A stretch of 64,000 bases of DNA. It comes from Treponema sp. (lineage in GTDB: Bacteria > Spirochaetota > Spirochaetia > Treponematales > Treponemataceae). Location: contig JAKSTG010000009.1 in NCBI GenBank assembly GCA_024402695.1, forward strand, positions 18,673 through 82,672. Direction: 5' to 3'. The position numbers and the translations under genes were made by a program. The notes under the pieces were generated by a model. It was not told the origin of the DNA. It did no database searches and saw only the letters and a list, made by a program, of their open reading frames with translations. Of the stretch, positions 15,013 to 24,085 are shown one piece after another (positions within the stretch are counted from its first letter, which is position 1; each line of letters opens with the position of its first letter).

Positions 15013-16074
15013 CTATTTGAAAGCTTTGATGAACTCGCTCAACTTCTGAGACATCTTTTCATGTGTCACGGCGCTTGGATGCCAGTCTGCGGCAATGCCG
15101 TCGCTTTCCAGCTGAACCGGGAAAGTTAAGGTCTTGATTTTTGCAGACGGGAATTCTGCCTTGAACTTGTTCACTGCAGTTTCAATGGCAGGACAAAGAA
15201 GCTGACCCATAACTCCAAGGCAGCAGATGATTTTTGCTTCTGGTGAACGGCGGTGAACTTCTTCGATAAGGCCACGGTAAAGGTTAATGAAAGTTAAGGT
15301 TCTTTCTTCCTTGTCGCGGGTCCAGCTCTGGTCATTTGTTCCCAAGTTGATGATTACAAAATCAGGTTTGTATTTAGATGAATCCCAAACTTCAGGATCT
15401 TTCTTTAAAAGAATCGATGCATGCTTGTCTGTGTAAGGCCAGGTGCGTGGCATGGTCCAGTTGTTTTCCGGAAGTTCAATGCTTGGATCTACATAAGTTG
15501 AAGAAAGACCGATTCCGCTCCAGGAAATCATGTTGTAGTCGGCATTGAGTTTTCTTGCAGTCAGGTAAGCGTAGCCTTTGTCGGCACGTTCAATGTCTGT
15601 GCGGAAAACATCTTTTTCCCAAACTCCATCAATTCCGTAACCGCAGGTAATTGAGTCACCGATGTATTCCAGTTTCATTGAATAATTCGGGGCAGGAAGT
15701 TCTTTCAGATTTCCGTCAATTTCAAGGCTTTTGAAACCCGCCATACCAAAGGCATTTTCCGAAATTTTCATGACGCGGATTTTGACTGTCTTTTCTGTAT
15801 CACTTTCAAAAAGAACACACTGGTTTTCTTTTTCGGAAAGTTCAAAGCGGTTGTCAGCCTGAAGATGGTAGTCCTTGTCTAAATCAGCAACAAAAACGCC
15901 AATCCATCCCAGGTTTTCTTTCTTCCAGTTTTCCGGGTCGCTTGTAATGCATGCTACAGCTTTTTTCCCTGTAAAGGCGAATTCAAAGCTTGAAGCAGTC
16001 CAGTTAAAAAATCGGACGCCGTCCGAATCGAGACAGCGTCCTTTCCATGTAAGTTGGTCTTTTGTGATTGTCAT
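15013..16074 (-). CDS. Carbohydrate esterase family 2-like SGNH deacetylase
   Basis: The 353-residue protein has an N-terminal beta-rich jelly-roll (about 1-125) and a C-terminal SGNH hydrolase domain, the layout of CE2 acetyl esterases. The nucleophile is in IGDSITCGYG (about residues 139-148), the third block is NLGTNDQSW, and the catalytic Asp/His block is DWHPSAVTHEKM near the C-terminus. CE2 enzymes deacetylate xylan, glucomannan or their oligosaccharides. There is no signal peptide, so it should act on imported oligosaccharides. It follows the phosphatidyltransferase gene by 26 bp. A TATAAT overlaps that gene's end and could give it its own promoter. Confidence 0.85.
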   Translation of the reverse strand: MTITKDQLTWKGRCLDSDGVRFFNWTASSFEFAFTGKKAVACITSDPENWKKENLGWIGVFVADLDKDYHLQADNRFELSEKENQCVLFESDTEKTVKIRVMKISENAFGMAGFKSLEIDGNLKELPAPNYSMKLEYIGDSITCGYGIDGVWEKDVFRTDIERADKGYAYLTARKLNADYNMISWSGIGLSSTYVDPSIELPENNWTMPRTWPYTDKHASILLKKDPEVWDSSKYKPDFVIINLGTNDQSWTRDKEERTLTFINLYRGLIEEVHRRSPEAKIICCLGVMGQLLCPAIETAVNKFKAEFPSAKIKTLTFPVQLESDGIAADWHPSAVTHEKMSQKLSEFIKAFK

Positions 16075-16100
16075 TATTTGTATCCGTAAAGATTATAAAA

Positions 16101-16727
16101 TTAGTTATCTTTATTGATTGATTTGAATACAGGTTTGAAGGCAATAAGGTAATCAATGAAGGAAACGTAGCACAGAACCAGACAAACTACGAAAAGTCCG
16201 ATTCCTACTCCCCACATGATTTTCATTGAGTTATATGGAACTGCGAATCCACAGCGTACGTGAAGTTCAAGGAAAAATCCGTAGAAAGCAGAAACAATGT
16301 ACATTACAGTTTTAAGCTTTCCGCCCTTTCTTGCGGCAATAGCAGTTCCTTTCATAACAGCAACCATACGGAGGAATGTCATTGTAAGTTCACGGTAGAA
16401 AATCAGAATGAAGATTACTGCCGGCATATATCCGCCCATTGGAACTTCAGCAGATTTCAAACTGAACATTAAACAGCAGAAAGAAGACAGATGAAGAATA
16501 ACATCTGCAAAAGGATCGAATACTTTTCCAAAATCACTTACTTCGTTGTGTTTTCTTGCATAGTGGCCGTCCAGACCATCAGTGATTTCTGCAAAAACCA
16601 GATAAGGAAGAAGAATAATCATGGAAGATGCAGCAAAATGTCCTGTCCAGATTGGAATAAAATATAGAAGAAAAACGATTGGGGCTGAAATAACACGAAC
16701 GATAGTAAATTTATTAGAAGTACTCAT
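16101..16727 (-). CDS. pgsA: CDP-alcohol phosphatidyltransferase (PgsA-like)
   Basis: This integral membrane enzyme transfers a CDP-linked phosphatidyl group to an alcohol, most likely glycerol-3-phosphate (PgsA). It carries the family motif DGLDGHYARKHNEVSDFGKV followed by FDPFADV, matching D-x2-DG-x2-AR-x8-G-x3-D-x3-D with all acidic residues present. Hydrophobic segments surround it. The start MSTSNKFTIVRV at 16727 is chosen over 16796 because a good promoter (TTGACT, 17 bp, GATACT) lies inside the longer frame and family members start here. The alcohol specificity, and so the gene symbol, is probable and not certain. Confidence 0.83.
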   Translation of the reverse strand: MSTSNKFTIVRVISAPIVFLLYFIPIWTGHFAASSMIILLPYLVFAEITDGLDGHYARKHNEVSDFGKVFDPFADVILHLSSFCCLMFSLKSAEVPMGGYMPAVIFILIFYRELTMTFLRMVAVMKGTAIAARKGGKLKTVMYIVSAFYGFFLELHVRCGFAVPYNSMKIMWGVGIGLFVVCLVLCYVSFIDYLIAFKPVFKSINKDN

Positions 16728-16736
16728 AATGCTTCT

Positions 16737-16765
16737 AGTATCGTTAAAAATCTCGATTAAGTCAA
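16737..16765 (-). promoter_or_regulatory. pgsA promoter
   Basis: On the minus strand -35 TTGACT (16765-16760) and -10 GATACT (16742-16737) are separated by 17 bp. Nine bases lie between the -10 and the ATG at 16727, so the leader is at most a few bases. This promoter fixes the shorter start. Confidence 0.65.
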
Positions 16766-16862
16766 ATAAAACACTGTTTTTGACTTCGGATTCCAAAAAT
16801 TAAGGTATTTTTTTATAAATTTTGATATTAAATTTAATTGTTAATCGTTTATATTAGTAATC

Positions 16863-18338
16863 ATGAAAGCAACTAAAGTAAAATTGACTCCAGCCTCTTG
16901 TGCGCTGGATATGGGTGACGGCTCTGAACGCGGTCTTTACGTAAATCAGGATTATTTGCTGCAGAAAATGCGCAAAATTCACCGCGGAATCAGTCTTATG
17001 TACTGTTATTATCCACATGATAAAGAATGGCCACAGCGTGTAAGCGTTGCTCTGCCAGAAAATAAAGCAGGCGGTGCCTGGAACTTCCCTTATGAAGATT
17101 ATTTCCCTTATCAGGGCGGAAAAAACGGTGACAGAAACGCCGAACCTTTCTGTTATATGAAGGATATCCGCCAGCACGGTATGGATGTTGTCCTTACAAT
17201 GACAATTGATCCTCACCTGGAAGACGAATACCTTATTGAAGTTGCAAAAGATCTGCGTTCTTACGGACGCCTTCTTCTTCGTGTAAACCACGAATGTACA
17301 GGTTCATGGTTCTGTTTTAACAAACGTGCAACTTATCAGGAAATTGCAGACTTCTTTGTTCGCTTTGCAAACATCATTCATGAATATGCACCAAACGTAC
17401 AGATTATTCTTTGTGCAGGTATGTTCCAGAAAGAAACTGGCAAAGTAGAAATGGAAGATATCTTCCTTGAAGCCCACAAAGTTGCCGACATCTGGTCAGG
17501 GGACCAGTATCTTTCACTTCACTGGGGCTGGCCTAACGGGGTAGCCGAAAAAGACAATATCGGAATTGCACATGCCTGCTACGATGTTGATGAAGTTTAC
17601 GAAAAAGCAAAGGGAACTCTTATCCGTCTTCGTGAAATCACAGGACAGGACAAACCTTTCGTTCTTTCAGAACTGAACGGCGACGGTGACGTTACAGGTG
17701 CCTGGGAACAGGCAAACATGATGCGTCATTTTATGGAACGTCTGGAACAGGATGATGAAAAATGGCTTTCTGCTTTCACAATGTATCAGTTCCGCGATGA
17801 CGGCCGTCTTGGTTGTGAAATCACAGACCCTAACAATCCTGAAGTTGGTATTGAACAGCCACTTCTTGGCGCTTACCGTAAAGAAGCACACAAAGATTTC
17901 TTCAGCACAAAAGCAGTTGCCGACGGTGAAGTTGAACTTCCTGTAAAGCTCCGCTGGGGTGGATCAGAAGATGCAGAAGGTGTTGAACTTCCTCTGCACT
18001 TTGAATCAAATCCTTGTTTCTGCGAAGCTTACTTCAAGGATGAACTTAAAGACATGAATATGGTTCTGGAACTGGGCGGTTACTGGTTCTACAAGAAACC
18101 TGGCGTAGAATTCATTGATATGATGAGCTACTTCTTCGAAAATCCTCTGGAAGGAAAAGCTGATATGAAGCTTCACATTTACTGTCCTCCAAAAGACGGT
18201 ATGAACCATCCAGAAAGCGGAAATCCTGACACAACAAACGGTGACTGGATGACAAACGATTACACAGTTCTTCCAAAACTCCCTGAAATCCGTATCCGCT
18301 GTTTCGGTGAAGAACCAATGGTTGTAAAACGCTACTAA
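16863..18338 (+). CDS. Clan GH-A-like glycoside hydrolase
   Basis: The first ~350 residues look like a (beta/alpha)8 hydrolase of clan GH-A. RLLLRVNHECTGSWF (about residues 136-150) has the Asn-His-Glu acid/base pattern near strand 4, and FVLSELNGDG (about 265-275) would supply the nucleophile Glu on strand 7. The acid/base motif recalls GH26 mannanases, but I cannot place the family firmly. The last ~130 residues are beta-rich and may be a carbohydrate-binding or accessory domain. No signal peptide is present, so it should act in the cytoplasm. A TATATT (16850-16855) lies seven bases before the ATG with no Shine-Dalgarno. The GH31 gene follows. Confidence 0.65.
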   Translation: MKATKVKLTPASCALDMGDGSERGLYVNQDYLLQKMRKIHRGISLMYCYYPHDKEWPQRVSVALPENKAGGAWNFPYEDYFPYQGGKNGDRNAEPFCYMKDIRQHGMDVVLTMTIDPHLEDEYLIEVAKDLRSYGRLLLRVNHECTGSWFCFNKRATYQEIADFFVRFANIIHEYAPNVQIILCAGMFQKETGKVEMEDIFLEAHKVADIWSGDQYLSLHWGWPNGVAEKDNIGIAHACYDVDEVYEKAKGTLIRLREITGQDKPFVLSELNGDGDVTGAWEQANMMRHFMERLEQDDEKWLSAFTMYQFRDDGRLGCEITDPNNPEVGIEQPLLGAYRKEAHKDFFSTKAVADGEVELPVKLRWGGSEDAEGVELPLHFESNPCFCEAYFKDELKDMNMVLELGGYWFYKKPGVEFIDMMSYFFENPLEGKADMKLHIYCPPKDGMNHPESGNPDTTNGDWMTNDYTVLPKLPEIRIRCFGEEPMVVKRY

Positions 18339-18379
18339 ATATAAAAATCCAATTTTTCTTTACAAAAAAGAAAAGTTAC

Positions 18380-18428
18380 AACCTTCCTTTTCTGTGTTAC
18401 ATTAGTAATGCAAAAGGAAGGTTTTTTT
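18380..18428 (+). promoter_or_regulatory. Terminator-like hairpin overlapping the GH31 ribosome binding site
   Basis: A perfect 12-bp stem (18380-18391 with 18412-18423) encloses a 20-base loop and is followed by T residues to 18428, directly against ATG 18429. The 3' arm contains AAGGAAGG, the only Shine-Dalgarno for the GH31 gene. The structure could end transcription of the upstream hydrolase, or hide the ribosome binding site of the next gene, or both. Confidence 0.7.
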
Positions 18429-20525
18429 ATGTTTAAAAAAGACGGCAATAAACTTGTTATTAATCACTGTGGTCTGGAAACCTGGATCGAAGCCTGGGGA
18501 AAAGATTCTGTTCGTGTCCGCGTTATGAAAGAAGGGGACAGTCCCCTCCATGATTGGGCTCTGGATACAAAACCGGAAATTATAGATTCTTCTATATTAA
18601 TTGATGATGTAGAAATTTCTGAGCCATGGCATGTTCATTACGAAAATCCGGAAACTCATGTACAGAAGTTTCAGGAAGCAAGTCTTACAAACGGAGCCAT
18701 GCAGGTTCGCGTAAACTTTGAAGGCTGGATCTCTTTCTGGCAGATCGGTGATGACGGGGAAGAAAAGCTTCTTCTGGAAGAACAGTGGCGTAACCGCTGG
18801 AGAATTGACCGTTACTGCGCTCCTCTTAATACAATGGGCCGTGAAGTATTCAAGAACAAGGATTCTGAAGACAATCTTATAAACGCCCGCTTTGAAGCAT
18901 ACGACAATGAAAAACTTTTTGGTATGGGACAGTATCAGGATTCCCACCTTGATAAAAAAGGCGGAGTCTGGGAATTGGCACAGAGAAACAGCCAGGCTTC
19001 AGTTCCTTTTGTAATTTCAAACCGCGGGTACGGCTTCCTCTGGAACAATCCTGCCATTGGTACTGCTGCTTTCGGTACCAACGGAACTGTGTGGACTTGT
19101 CCTCAGGCTGATAAAATCGATTACTGGGTAACCTGCGGAACTCCTCTTGAATGTGAAAATAATTATGCCTCTGTTACAGGCTTTACTCCAATGATGCCTG
19201 ATTTTGCTATGGGCTTCTGGCAGTGCAAGTTGCGTTACAGAACTCAGGAAGAAGTTCTTGCTGTTGCCCGTGAATACAAAAAAAGAAATCTTCCGTTGGA
19301 TGTAATTGTAATCGATTTCTTCCACTGGACCTGCCAGGGAGACTTTAAGTTTGATCCTGAAGACTGGCCGGATCCTGAGGCAATGGTAAAAGAACTTTCC
19401 TCAATGAATGTAAAACTTATGGTTTCTGTATGGCCAACAATTGATGAACGTTCAGAAAACTATGACTATATGAAAGAACACGGACTTCTCATTAGTTTTA
19501 CTGAAGGAAAAGGCTTCAATATGGACTGGATGGGAAATACTGTTTTCTTTGATACAACAAATCCTGAGACTCGCAAGTTTGTCTGGGAAAAATGTAAGGA
19601 AAACTACTTCAAGAAAGGTATCGAACTTTTCTGGCTTGATGAAGCGGAACCAGAATACGGTAACTACGACTTTACAAAGTTCGGTTACCATCTGGGACCT
19701 GCCATGACCTGTTCAAACATCTATCCAAAATACTACGCCCAGGGCTGGTATGACGGACTTAAAGAATCTGGAGTGGAAAATCCTATCAGTCTGATTCGCT
19801 GCGCCTGGGCCGGAAGCCAGCGTTATGGAACTGTCTGTTGGTCAGGTGATATTCATTCCGATTTCAAATCTCTCCGTGACAACTTACAGGCAGGACTTTC
19901 CATGGCAACTGCCGGAATCCCATGGTGGACAACTGATATCGGCGGCTTCCTTGGCGGTGACATTCATAATGAAAGTTTCCGCGAGCTGATTGTGCGCTGG
20001 TTTGCCTGGGGCGTTTTCTGTCCTGTAATGCGCCTTCACGGGGAACGACCTCCATTCAAGACTCTTGAAAAGCCTTTCCATGAAATCCGGGGCCATCAGA
20101 TTAAGCAGATGGAAAGCGGCCAGGACAATGAAATCTGGAGTTTTGGTGACGAAGTTTACAATATGATGGCACCTCTTCTTCAGCTTCGCGCCCGTCTTAA
20201 GCCATACATTACAGAAGTCATGAAGACTGCCCATGAAGAAGGGGCACCTGTAATGCGTCCGCTTTTCTTTGATTTTGCAGAAGATGAATGCGCCTGGATG
20301 GTGGAAGATCAGTACATGTTTGGACCAAAGCTTCTGGTTGCTCCGGTTACTGACGAGGGCGTAGACAGCCGTTCTGTTTATCTTCCGGTTCTTCCAAAAG
20401 GAGAAAAATGGATTGAAGCGGTTACAGGTAAAAAATATAAAGGCGGCCAGTGCGTAAAAGCGGCCGCTCCTTTGGGCAAGATTCCTGTATTTACCCGCGG
20501 GGACTTTGAAATCAAATTATTTTAG
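18429..20525 (+). CDS. Glycoside hydrolase family 31 enzyme
   Basis: GH31 enzymes are retaining alpha-glycosidases (alpha-glucosidase, alpha-xylosidase and relatives). The 698-residue product has an N-terminal beta-sandwich, then the catalytic barrel with nucleophile Asp in FWLDEAEPEYG (about residue 402) and acid/base Asp in CWSGDIHSDF (about 473). Further GH31 blocks are PWWTTDIGGF and GRxHG-like MRLHGERPPF. Terminal beta domains close the protein. No signal peptide is present. Whether it acts on xyloside or glucoside bonds cannot be settled here. The start 18429 (MFKKDGNK) is preferred to 18408 because AAGGAAGG precedes it at proper spacing. Confidence 0.92.
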   Translation: MFKKDGNKLVINHCGLETWIEAWGKDSVRVRVMKEGDSPLHDWALDTKPEIIDSSILIDDVEISEPWHVHYENPETHVQKFQEASLTNGAMQVRVNFEGWISFWQIGDDGEEKLLLEEQWRNRWRIDRYCAPLNTMGREVFKNKDSEDNLINARFEAYDNEKLFGMGQYQDSHLDKKGGVWELAQRNSQASVPFVISNRGYGFLWNNPAIGTAAFGTNGTVWTCPQADKIDYWVTCGTPLECENNYASVTGFTPMMPDFAMGFWQCKLRYRTQEEVLAVAREYKKRNLPLDVIVIDFFHWTCQGDFKFDPEDWPDPEAMVKELSSMNVKLMVSVWPTIDERSENYDYMKEHGLLISFTEGKGFNMDWMGNTVFFDTTNPETRKFVWEKCKENYFKKGIELFWLDEAEPEYGNYDFTKFGYHLGPAMTCSNIYPKYYAQGWYDGLKESGVENPISLIRCAWAGSQRYGTVCWSGDIHSDFKSLRDNLQAGLSMATAGIPWWTTDIGGFLGGDIHNESFRELIVRWFAWGVFCPVMRLHGERPPFKTLEKPFHEIRGHQIKQMESGQDNEIWSFGDEVYNMMAPLLQLRARLKPYITEVMKTAHEEGAPVMRPLFFDFAEDECAWMVEDQYMFGPKLLVAPVTDEGVDSRSVYLPVLPKGEKWIEAVTGKKYKGGQCVKAAAPLGKIPVFTRGDFEIKLF

Positions 20526-20531
20526 AGATTT

Positions 20532-20561
20532 TTGACATTTTTGTTAGTTTTCGTGTATTAT
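20532..20561 (+). promoter_or_regulatory. Promoter of the 20.6 kb lipoprotein gene
   Basis: TTGACA (20532-20537) and TATTAT (20556-20561) are 18 bp apart. The leader then forms a 7-bp hairpin (CTATGCC 20574-20580 with GGCATAG 20588-20594) just before the Shine-Dalgarno AAAGGAG, a layout that may stabilise the message. Confidence 0.7.
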
Positions 20562-20610
20562 GTTAAGATAATACTATGCCTCGAAAAGGCATAGAAAGGA
20601 GTACTTTATT

Positions 20611-21168
20611 ATGAAGAAAAATAAGATTTTTATGATTGCCGCTCTTTTCGCAGGCGTACTGGCACTTACAGGCTGTGATCTTTTTGGTGCAGTTGCAGAA
20701 GTTACACAGAATAAATGGTGTAAAAAAACTATTTCATATTCTGATAAACCGGTTGATGTTTATCTCTATTACACAAATAAAGATAATGCCAGCGAAGGCA
20801 GAATTGACCTTGTAAAAGGTCTTAATATTGTTGTTGAAGCAACAGGACCAAGTGTAACTATCTTCGGTGAACAGGTTGGTGGAAAATACTACGTTACAAA
20901 ATCTATTCCAAAAGGTTCCGATGTTGCAGATCTTGCAAAAGAAGCTGGTGCTGACAATGATTCTGCTGCTATTAAGAAAGGGCTCAAAATCAATGATGCA
21001 ACATGGCTTGCTGCCTATGAATTGTTCGAAGCTGATGAAAAGAATGTAAGCGCACCTGAATCTGCAAGTTTTTCTGGTGGATATGAAAAACCAAGCGATA
21101 TGTTACAGGCAGATTTCTGGAGAGAAATGCTTGCTGAAAAACTCATCGAAATCCTTCTTGGAGAATAA
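20611..21168 (+). CDS. Lipoprotein, unknown function
   Basis: The N-terminus MKKNKIFMIAALFAGVLALTGC is a signal peptide with lipobox LTGC, so the 185-residue product should be lipid-anchored in the envelope. The mature part has no domain I recognise; it contains a strand-rich middle and an acidic C-terminal helix (ADFWREMLAEKLIEILLGE). The strong promoter and AAAGGAG suggest good expression. It precedes the peptidase/barrel gene by 29 bp and may be co-transcribed with it. Confidence 0.75.
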   Translation: MKKNKIFMIAALFAGVLALTGCDLFGAVAEVTQNKWCKKTISYSDKPVDVYLYYTNKDNASEGRIDLVKGLNIVVEATGPSVTIFGEQVGGKYYVTKSIPKGSDVADLAKEAGADNDSAAIKKGLKINDATWLAAYELFEADEKNVSAPESASFSGGYEKPSDMLQADFWREMLAEKLIEILLGE

Positions 21169-21197
21169 TTTTTAATTCTTAAGAAAAATATAGAGCT

Positions 21198-24002
21198 GTG
21201 AAAAAAAGAACTTTTTTAGCAGCACTTTCGTTTATAATCCTGATTATTTCCCCGTTGCAGGCTGCAGACGGTCTGTTGTGGGGGGAGGTCAGGATTCGTG
21301 TTTTTAACACTAAATGGTTCGAAATCATTTATCCTGAAGAATCAGAAGAAAGTGCCGCTCTGCTTGCGGAAAACGCAGACAACATTTACGAAGAAATCGC
21401 TCAAATGTACGGCAGGGAACCGGCCGTTAAGCTTCCGGTTGTTTTATGCCCATCAACAGAGCAGTATAATGCCTATTTCTCAAGCGCCCCTTACAATCGA
21501 ATTGTTCTTTATGATACAGCAATTGATTCTGACATGGCGGTCTTTTCTGATGATCTTCTTTCAACTTTCCGCCATGAGCTTACTCACGCATATACCTACA
21601 ATCTGAAAAGCGGATTCTGGTCCTGGATGGGAACTGTTTTCGGAGACTGCATAAGTCCTGCTTCTTTCATGGTTTCGCCGGGTTGGGCAGAAGGTGCCAC
21701 AATGACTTCGGAGGCTTCTTCCGGAGAAGGCCGCCTTAACAGCGAATATGCAATGCATATGGTTAAGCAGGCTAAAATCGAAAATCAGTTTCCGTACTAT
21801 GCAGATGTTCAGGGCGCCTCCGATAAGTATCCCGGCGGAAGTTATTATTACTTTAACGGGGCTTTTGACCAGTGGCTTCAGAATAAATACGGCATGGAAA
21901 AGTATGCAGAGTTCTGGTACCGCATAGTGAACTGGAAGTCTCTTACTCCGTCTCTTGCTTTTAAAAAGATTTACGGCTGCTCAATAAAAGAAGCCTGGTC
22001 TGATTTTGAAAAAGCTGTTGCAGTTCCTGCCATTCCAGAAAATCCCCTGACAAATCCAGCACTTGCTGATTATTTTTCAGGGGACAGTTCTGTTTGGTCT
22101 CCGGAAAATTTGTCCGGGGCAATTTATTCAAGTCTTTGTAAAAGTGCAGATGGAACCGCATACATCGAAAGGAAAAGCGGAAGCATTTTTTACGGCGGAA
22201 AAAAAATCGGAACGGTATCCGGTGCCGATAATATCAGCTTTTCAAAAGACGGCCGCTTTATGGCAGTGTCTTATACAGACAGCAGTACTCCCACTTATAC
22301 GAGAAAAATCCGGATTTATGATACGGAAAACCGGGACTGGATCAAGGTTGAAGGCGCCGGACTTTCAGACGGGACAATTATTCAATCAGGCGGCAGTTAT
22401 TATCTTGTTGCCCTTGGTTTCAAGAGCCAGAAAAAATGGATAGAAATCCGGGAACTTCAGCTTTTCGAAAACCGAATAAAGGGGACAGACCTGTTTGGAA
22501 AAATCGAAATGGAAAACAATGAAATGCCTATTTCCTTTACAGGTCTTGGTGAAGCAGATGGCCGCTTTGCCTACATCCGAAAGCAGGGACTTGAATACAG
22601 TCTTTGTCTTGGAAACCTTCACGGAGAAGATTTTACAGAGTATGCATTTCCTTATGAAAAAATGACCGTGAAGGATATTTCCTTTTCTGAAATCTCAAAC
22701 TCAGTTTATTTTTCATGGACAGTTCCAGGATCAATGCCTTTGCTTGGAAAACTTGATCTAAATTCGGAAAATTATGTTCTGTATGAAGACGAGTTTTCCG
22801 GCGGTGTTTTCTCTCCGGTTGAGACTGCTGCCGGAGAAATCACTTTTGAAGGACATTTTTACCGTCAGAACAGACTTCTTTCTTTGAAGGAAGATCTTCT
22901 TTCTGGAAGAAGCGAATCTTCCGCAGAAAAATCAGTTTATTCAAGAACCGCAAAAGTGGACGGCAAGAAAAATGCTCTTCAGGTTCTGGACGGTTCCAAA
23001 CCTTATTCGCCCTGGTCTTATATGGACGGAGTTTTTATTCCGGCTTCTGTGCTTGTTTCAAGAAACAGGGATGTATATGACCTGTTGAATTGTGGAAAAC
23101 TGACTTCCTGCTTCCTTGGAGCCACATATCTTAATTCAAATCCGTGGGGTACCAGAATACTGGAGATTTCTGGCGGCTACGATCCTTTTTCGGGAACTAT
23201 GGGCGCCCTTGCCGGAGTCAGCGGCGGAACTGACACGGATCTTTTCAAGTGGACTTTGACAGGGCAGGTGGAAGCCGATAAGGCAGGCTTCAGTCAGGGG
23301 ATTACAGATTTTTCTACAAGTCTGAATATTGCCCTGGCAAAAGGTATAAGACTTGGGCTTTCGGAACAGCTTACTGCTGGAATAGTCCGGATTCACAGTC
23401 TTGAAAAGAACATGAAAATTCTTGGAAATACTTCGGAAGCCTGGATTACAAATGTTCATAAATCAGGTCCGGGATATTTTGAATATTCAGGTCTTACGGT
23501 GGGAACCAAAGTGAAATATCAGCTGGTTTCCCTGGATAAAATCTCTTCAGAAGGTCCGATGGTTTCACCGTTTATGAATATTTATATTCCTAAACTGATT
23601 CCCGTATCCTGCAGGGATTTTTATACCTACAATCTGCCTTTGACGTTAAAAACCGAGTTTTTCTCTGAAAAAACTTACCTTGCAGGCGGCACCGCAGATA
23701 TCTGTCTTTTCGGAATGGATATTCAGAAAAGCGTTCCTTTCCTGAGAGTCTTGTATTTGAACCGAATTTATCTGAATTCAGGATATTCGGGGCTTCTTGC
23801 AGACAAAACGGGAACGGTAAGGTTTGAGAATACAGACTATTATGACTGCATTTACCTTAAGGCAACGGCAGGTCTGTCCCCAAGTTATTATTCTGGGATG
23901 TATTCAGAGTTTACCTGCCAGTTTGAGTATTATTTGCGAAAACCGAGCGAAAAAACTCCAAAATGTTTATTCAGTTTCGGATTTTCAATCAATGGTTTAT
24001 AA
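21198..24002 (+). CDS. Exported HExxH peptidase (peptidase MA-like) with beta-propeller and barrel-like tail
   Basis: The start is GTG. A signal peptide (KKRTFLAALSFIILIISPLQAADG) leads to a zinc-metallopeptidase domain with HELTH at about residues 126-130 and a downstream PGWAEGAT whose Glu (about 164) would be the third zinc ligand, as in gluzincins of the peptidase MA-like group. Residues about 300-600 contain repeated strand blocks like a TolB/PD40 beta-propeller. The last ~300 residues are strand-rich and end in FSFGFSINGL, as in an outer-membrane barrel. So the peptidase is probably anchored in the outer membrane. The substrate is unknown. No clear Shine-Dalgarno is seen. Confidence 0.75.
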   Translation: MKKRTFLAALSFIILIISPLQAADGLLWGEVRIRVFNTKWFEIIYPEESEESAALLAENADNIYEEIAQMYGREPAVKLPVVLCPSTEQYNAYFSSAPYNRIVLYDTAIDSDMAVFSDDLLSTFRHELTHAYTYNLKSGFWSWMGTVFGDCISPASFMVSPGWAEGATMTSEASSGEGRLNSEYAMHMVKQAKIENQFPYYADVQGASDKYPGGSYYYFNGAFDQWLQNKYGMEKYAEFWYRIVNWKSLTPSLAFKKIYGCSIKEAWSDFEKAVAVPAIPENPLTNPALADYFSGDSSVWSPENLSGAIYSSLCKSADGTAYIERKSGSIFYGGKKIGTVSGADNISFSKDGRFMAVSYTDSSTPTYTRKIRIYDTENRDWIKVEGAGLSDGTIIQSGGSYYLVALGFKSQKKWIEIRELQLFENRIKGTDLFGKIEMENNEMPISFTGLGEADGRFAYIRKQGLEYSLCLGNLHGEDFTEYAFPYEKMTVKDISFSEISNSVYFSWTVPGSMPLLGKLDLNSENYVLYEDEFSGGVFSPVETAAGEITFEGHFYRQNRLLSLKEDLLSGRSESSAEKSVYSRTAKVDGKKNALQVLDGSKPYSPWSYMDGVFIPASVLVSRNRDVYDLLNCGKLTSCFLGATYLNSNPWGTRILEISGGYDPFSGTMGALAGVSGGTDTDLFKWTLTGQVEADKAGFSQGITDFSTSLNIALAKGIRLGLSEQLTAGIVRIHSLEKNMKILGNTSEAWITNVHKSGPGYFEYSGLTVGTKVKYQLVSLDKISSEGPMVSPFMNIYIPKLIPVSCRDFYTYNLPLTLKTEFFSEKTYLAGGTADICLFGMDIQKSVPFLRVLYLNRIYLNSGYSGLLADKTGTVRFENTDYYDCIYLKATAGLSPSYYSGMYSEFTCQFEYYLRKPSEKTPKCLFSFGFSINGL

Positions 24003-24057
24003 TAGATAAATGGTCAAGTTTTCGGCAGGTTATGCCGATAAACAAATTGGAGATTTC

Positions 24058-24077
24058 TATAATAGTAATTAAGAGGT
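24058..24077 (+). promoter_or_regulatory. -10 box and ribosome binding site of the Ig-repeat protein gene
   Basis: TATAAT at 24058-24063 is followed by AAGAGGTGAT shortly before ATG 24086. A -35 match is not obvious. Confidence 0.5.
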
Positions 24078-24085
24078 GATTTATT

